Shown here: one piece after another, positions 62,706 through 64,000 of the stretch | How the letters are laid out: each line of letters begins with the position of its first letter | How positions within the stretch are numbered: position 1 is the first letter of the stretch | DNA from: Burkholderiales bacterium | GTDB taxonomy: Bacteria > Pseudomonadota > Gammaproteobacteria > Burkholderiales > Burkholderiaceae_C | NCBI GenBank assembly: GCA_028868305.1 | Contig: JAGWUS010000008.1 | Coordinates: forward strand, 1 to 64,000 | Direction of reading: 5' to 3' | Length of the DNA stretch: 64,000 bases | Made by a program: the position numbers and the translations under genes | The notes under the pieces: generated by a model | Told to the model about the DNA's origin: nothing | Databases searched by the model: none | The model's input: only the letters and a program-made list of their open reading frames with translations

Positions 62706-63944
62706 TTATGCCAGCAACTCACTGAATGCCACAAACTGCACCCTGTCGCCAGGCGCAATGGTGCAGCCCGCAGGGTTGTCGACCATGCCATCGCCCCAGA
62801 CAGTCGAGGTCAGTACGCCCGAACTTTGGTTGGGAAACAGGTCCAAACCACCTTGGGCATTGCGACGCACGCGCAGGAATTCACGGCGTTTATCGGCTCT
62901 GGCCCAAGTGAAATCTGCGCGGACAGCTATTGATTTCATAGCAACTTCGGTTACGCCCTGCATTTGCAGCAGAAATGGCCGCACAAGCACCAGGAAGGTG
63001 ATGTAGCTCGACACCGGGTTGCCAGGCAATCCCAGGAAATGCGCATTGCCAATGCGGCCGTGTGCAAACGGTTTGCCGGGCTTGATGGCGATCTGCCACA
63101 GGTCCAGCGAGCCCAGCGATTGCACGGCGGGCTTGATGTGGTCTTCTTCACCCACCGAAACACCGCCGCTGGTCAGAATCACATCGTGGCTCTGGGCAGC
63201 GCTGCGCAGGGCTTCCACCGTTGCGTCGCGCTGATCCGGCACGATGCCCATATCGGTGACATCACAACCCAGGCGACGTAACAGCGCGGCCAGAAAGAAA
63301 CGGTTTGAGTTGTAGATGGCACCGGGTGGCATGTCCTGCGGCGCCTTCTGGCCGGGCATGACGAGTTCATCGCCCGTCGAAAACAGCGCCACGCGCGGAC
63401 GGCGCTTCACGGCAAGTTCCGCCATGCCGACACTGGCAGCCAGACCCAGCGCCGCCGGATGCAGACGCTGGCCACACTGCAGCACCACACTGCCACGGGC
63501 CACATCTTCACCGGCACGGCGAATCCACTGCCCCACAGCGGGCACAGCATTCACCCGCACCCCTCCCTCGCATTCGTTGACCACGTCGCAGTCTTCCTGC
63601 ATGACCACGGCATCAGCGCCCGACGGAATCGGGGCACCGGTAAAAATGCGCGCCGCGCTCAAAGGCTGCATGCGATGACCACTGGAGCCCGCAGCAATGC
63701 GCTGCGTGACCTGCAGCACCACACCGGACTCCTGCACATCGGCGCAGCGCACGGCATAGCCGTCCATGGAGCTGTTGTCCTGCGGCGGAACGTGCAGTTC
63801 GGACACCACGTCTGCGGCAAGCACACGGCCATCGGCGTCCAGCGTGGCGACCATTTCAACATCCTGCAGCGGTGCAACAGCACCCAGCAGTTGCGCTAGC
63901 GCGTCGTCAAGCGACATCAATGGGGGACGCGGTGCCGTGGCCAT
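62706..63944 (-). CDS. moeA: Molybdopterin molybdenumtransferase MoeA
   Basis: 412 residues. Inserts molybdate into adenylated molybdopterin. Four-domain layout: SLDDALAQLL, QDNSSMDGYAVRCAD, IFTGAPIPSGADAVVMQEDC, RPRVALFSTGDELVMPGQ, ILTSGGVSVGEEDHIKPAV, FLGLPGNPVSSYITF and the C-terminal beta domain (REFLRVRRN). Residues VAMKSIAVRADFTWARAD are encoded by a copy of the dispersed repeat. ATG 63944 starts one base after the stop of the upstream gene (TGATATG). The track uses a TTG eight codons upstream. Confidence 0.95.
   Translation of the reverse strand: MATAPRPPLMSLDDALAQLLGAVAPLQDVEMVATLDADGRVLAADVVSELHVPPQDNSSMDGYAVRCADVQESGVVLQVTQRIAAGSSGHRMQPLSAARIFTGAPIPSGADAVVMQEDCDVVNECEGGVRVNAVPAVGQWIRRAGEDVARGSVVLQCGQRLHPAALGLAASVGMAELAVKRRPRVALFSTGDELVMPGQKAPQDMPPGAIYNSNRFFLAALLRRLGCDVTDMGIVPDQRDATVEALRSAAQSHDVILTSGGVSVGEEDHIKPAVQSLGSLDLWQIAIKPGKPFAHGRIGNAHFLGLPGNPVSSYITFLVLVRPFLLQMQGVTEVAMKSIAVRADFTWARADKRREFLRVRRNAQGGLDLFPNQSSGVLTSTVWGDGMVDNPAGCTIAPGDRVQFVAFSELLA
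62884..62943 (-). repeat. Dispersed ~59-nt repeat, copy F, inside moeA
   Basis: Minus strand TGCTATGAAATCAATAGC, then TGTCCGCGCA, then CTTGGGCCAGAGCC. Aligns without gaps to copies D and E. In frame and sense with moeA. Confidence 0.5.
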
Positions 63945-63945
63945 A

Positions 63946-64000
63946 TCAGTGTGCGCATTCCTGCGCAATCAGCGCCTTGATGGCGGCCACGTCGGCCTCC
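63946..64000 (-). CDS. 3' end of an unidentified gene (possibly threonine synthase), cut by window edge
   Basis: The last 17 codons of a frame (EADVAAIKALIAQECAH, stop TGA at 63948-63946) enter from the right edge and end one base before the moeA ATG. The sequence is too short to identify. The thrC-moeA-moaD-moaE order common in Burkholderiales and the AxIKxxI-type tail make threonine synthase a guess. Confidence 0.4.
   Translation of the reverse strand, partial: EADVAAIKALIAQECAH

Noticed and set aside
1-64000. tRNA, rRNA, CRISPR, insertion sequences and prophage
   Set aside because: No cloverleaf-type TTCGA motifs, regular spacer arrays, transposase frames or phage genes were seen on either strand.

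Overview
The window reads as a chromosomal segment of a betaproteobacterium of the order Burkholderiales, most likely family Comamonadaceae (Rhodoferax/Polaromonas-like). The basis is gene content and order: thrS-infC-rpmI-rplT-pheS-pheT-ihfA-merR, PHB synthase, MoeA-MoaD-MoaE, a lysine-rich SWIB protein and many MCP/GGDEF-type proteins. A dispersed ~59-nt repeat of a kind I associate with this family also points that way. Genus is inference. No rRNA, tRNA, CRISPR array, insertion sequence or phage was seen. Almost all DNA is coding and no gene-free gap exceeds 300 bases.

Layout. 1-5.4 kb: start of phaC (cut by the window edge), a small membrane protein, pgeF-maiA, then a rightward run of ABM-domain protein, FAH-family hydrolase, NUDIX hydrolase and an exonuclease/GIY-YIG fusion carrying UvrC-like cysteines. 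5.4-7.2 kb: a FimV-like protein. 7.2-15.1 kb: the leftward translation operon thrS-infC-rpmI-rplT-pheST-ihfA-merR, with an ATC-initiated infC and terminator-like hairpins in the thrS and pheS leaders. 15.4-21.7 kb: a czcI-czcB-czcA-DUF3240-czcC heavy-metal efflux operon. 21.9-23.2 kb: isocitrate lyase with a pair of perfect palindromes upstream.

23.5-38.1 kb is a complete polyamine module. Agmatinase (speB) makes putrescine. PotFGHI imports polyamines. PuuA, PuuB, PuuC and PuuD run the gamma-glutamylated putrescine pathway to GABA, and a GabT/PuuE-type transaminase continues towards succinate. A MocR-type regulator is divergent from puuDA. An outer-membrane barrel protein is embedded between potI and puuC.

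38.2-48.4 kb: an EamA exporter, RraA, the SWIB/histone-H1-like protein, a dppBCDF-dppA peptide ABC transporter and a MASE1-GGDEF diguanylate cyclase. 48.5-52.8 kb: an aromatic amino acid operon, hppD-phhA-TPP enzyme, with a divergent Lrp-type regulator. 52.8-56.4 kb: an accessory patch with an MFS transporter, a PaaI thioesterase, a ccdAB toxin-antitoxin pair with a palindromic operator, a DUF1294 protein, and a frameshifted nucleotidyltransferase with a small upstream partner ORF. 56.5-64 kb: ClpB with a probable sigma-32 promoter, a large MCP, and moeA-moaD-moaE preceded by the 3' end of another gene, perhaps thrC.

The most unusual signal is the repeat family. Seven gap-free copies were found by eye. 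Four are between genes (in the thrS and pheS leaders, after the GGDEF gene, and at the end of the nucleotidyltransferase). Three lie inside open reading frames (pgeF, eamA, moeA), where the repeat supplies protein sequence.
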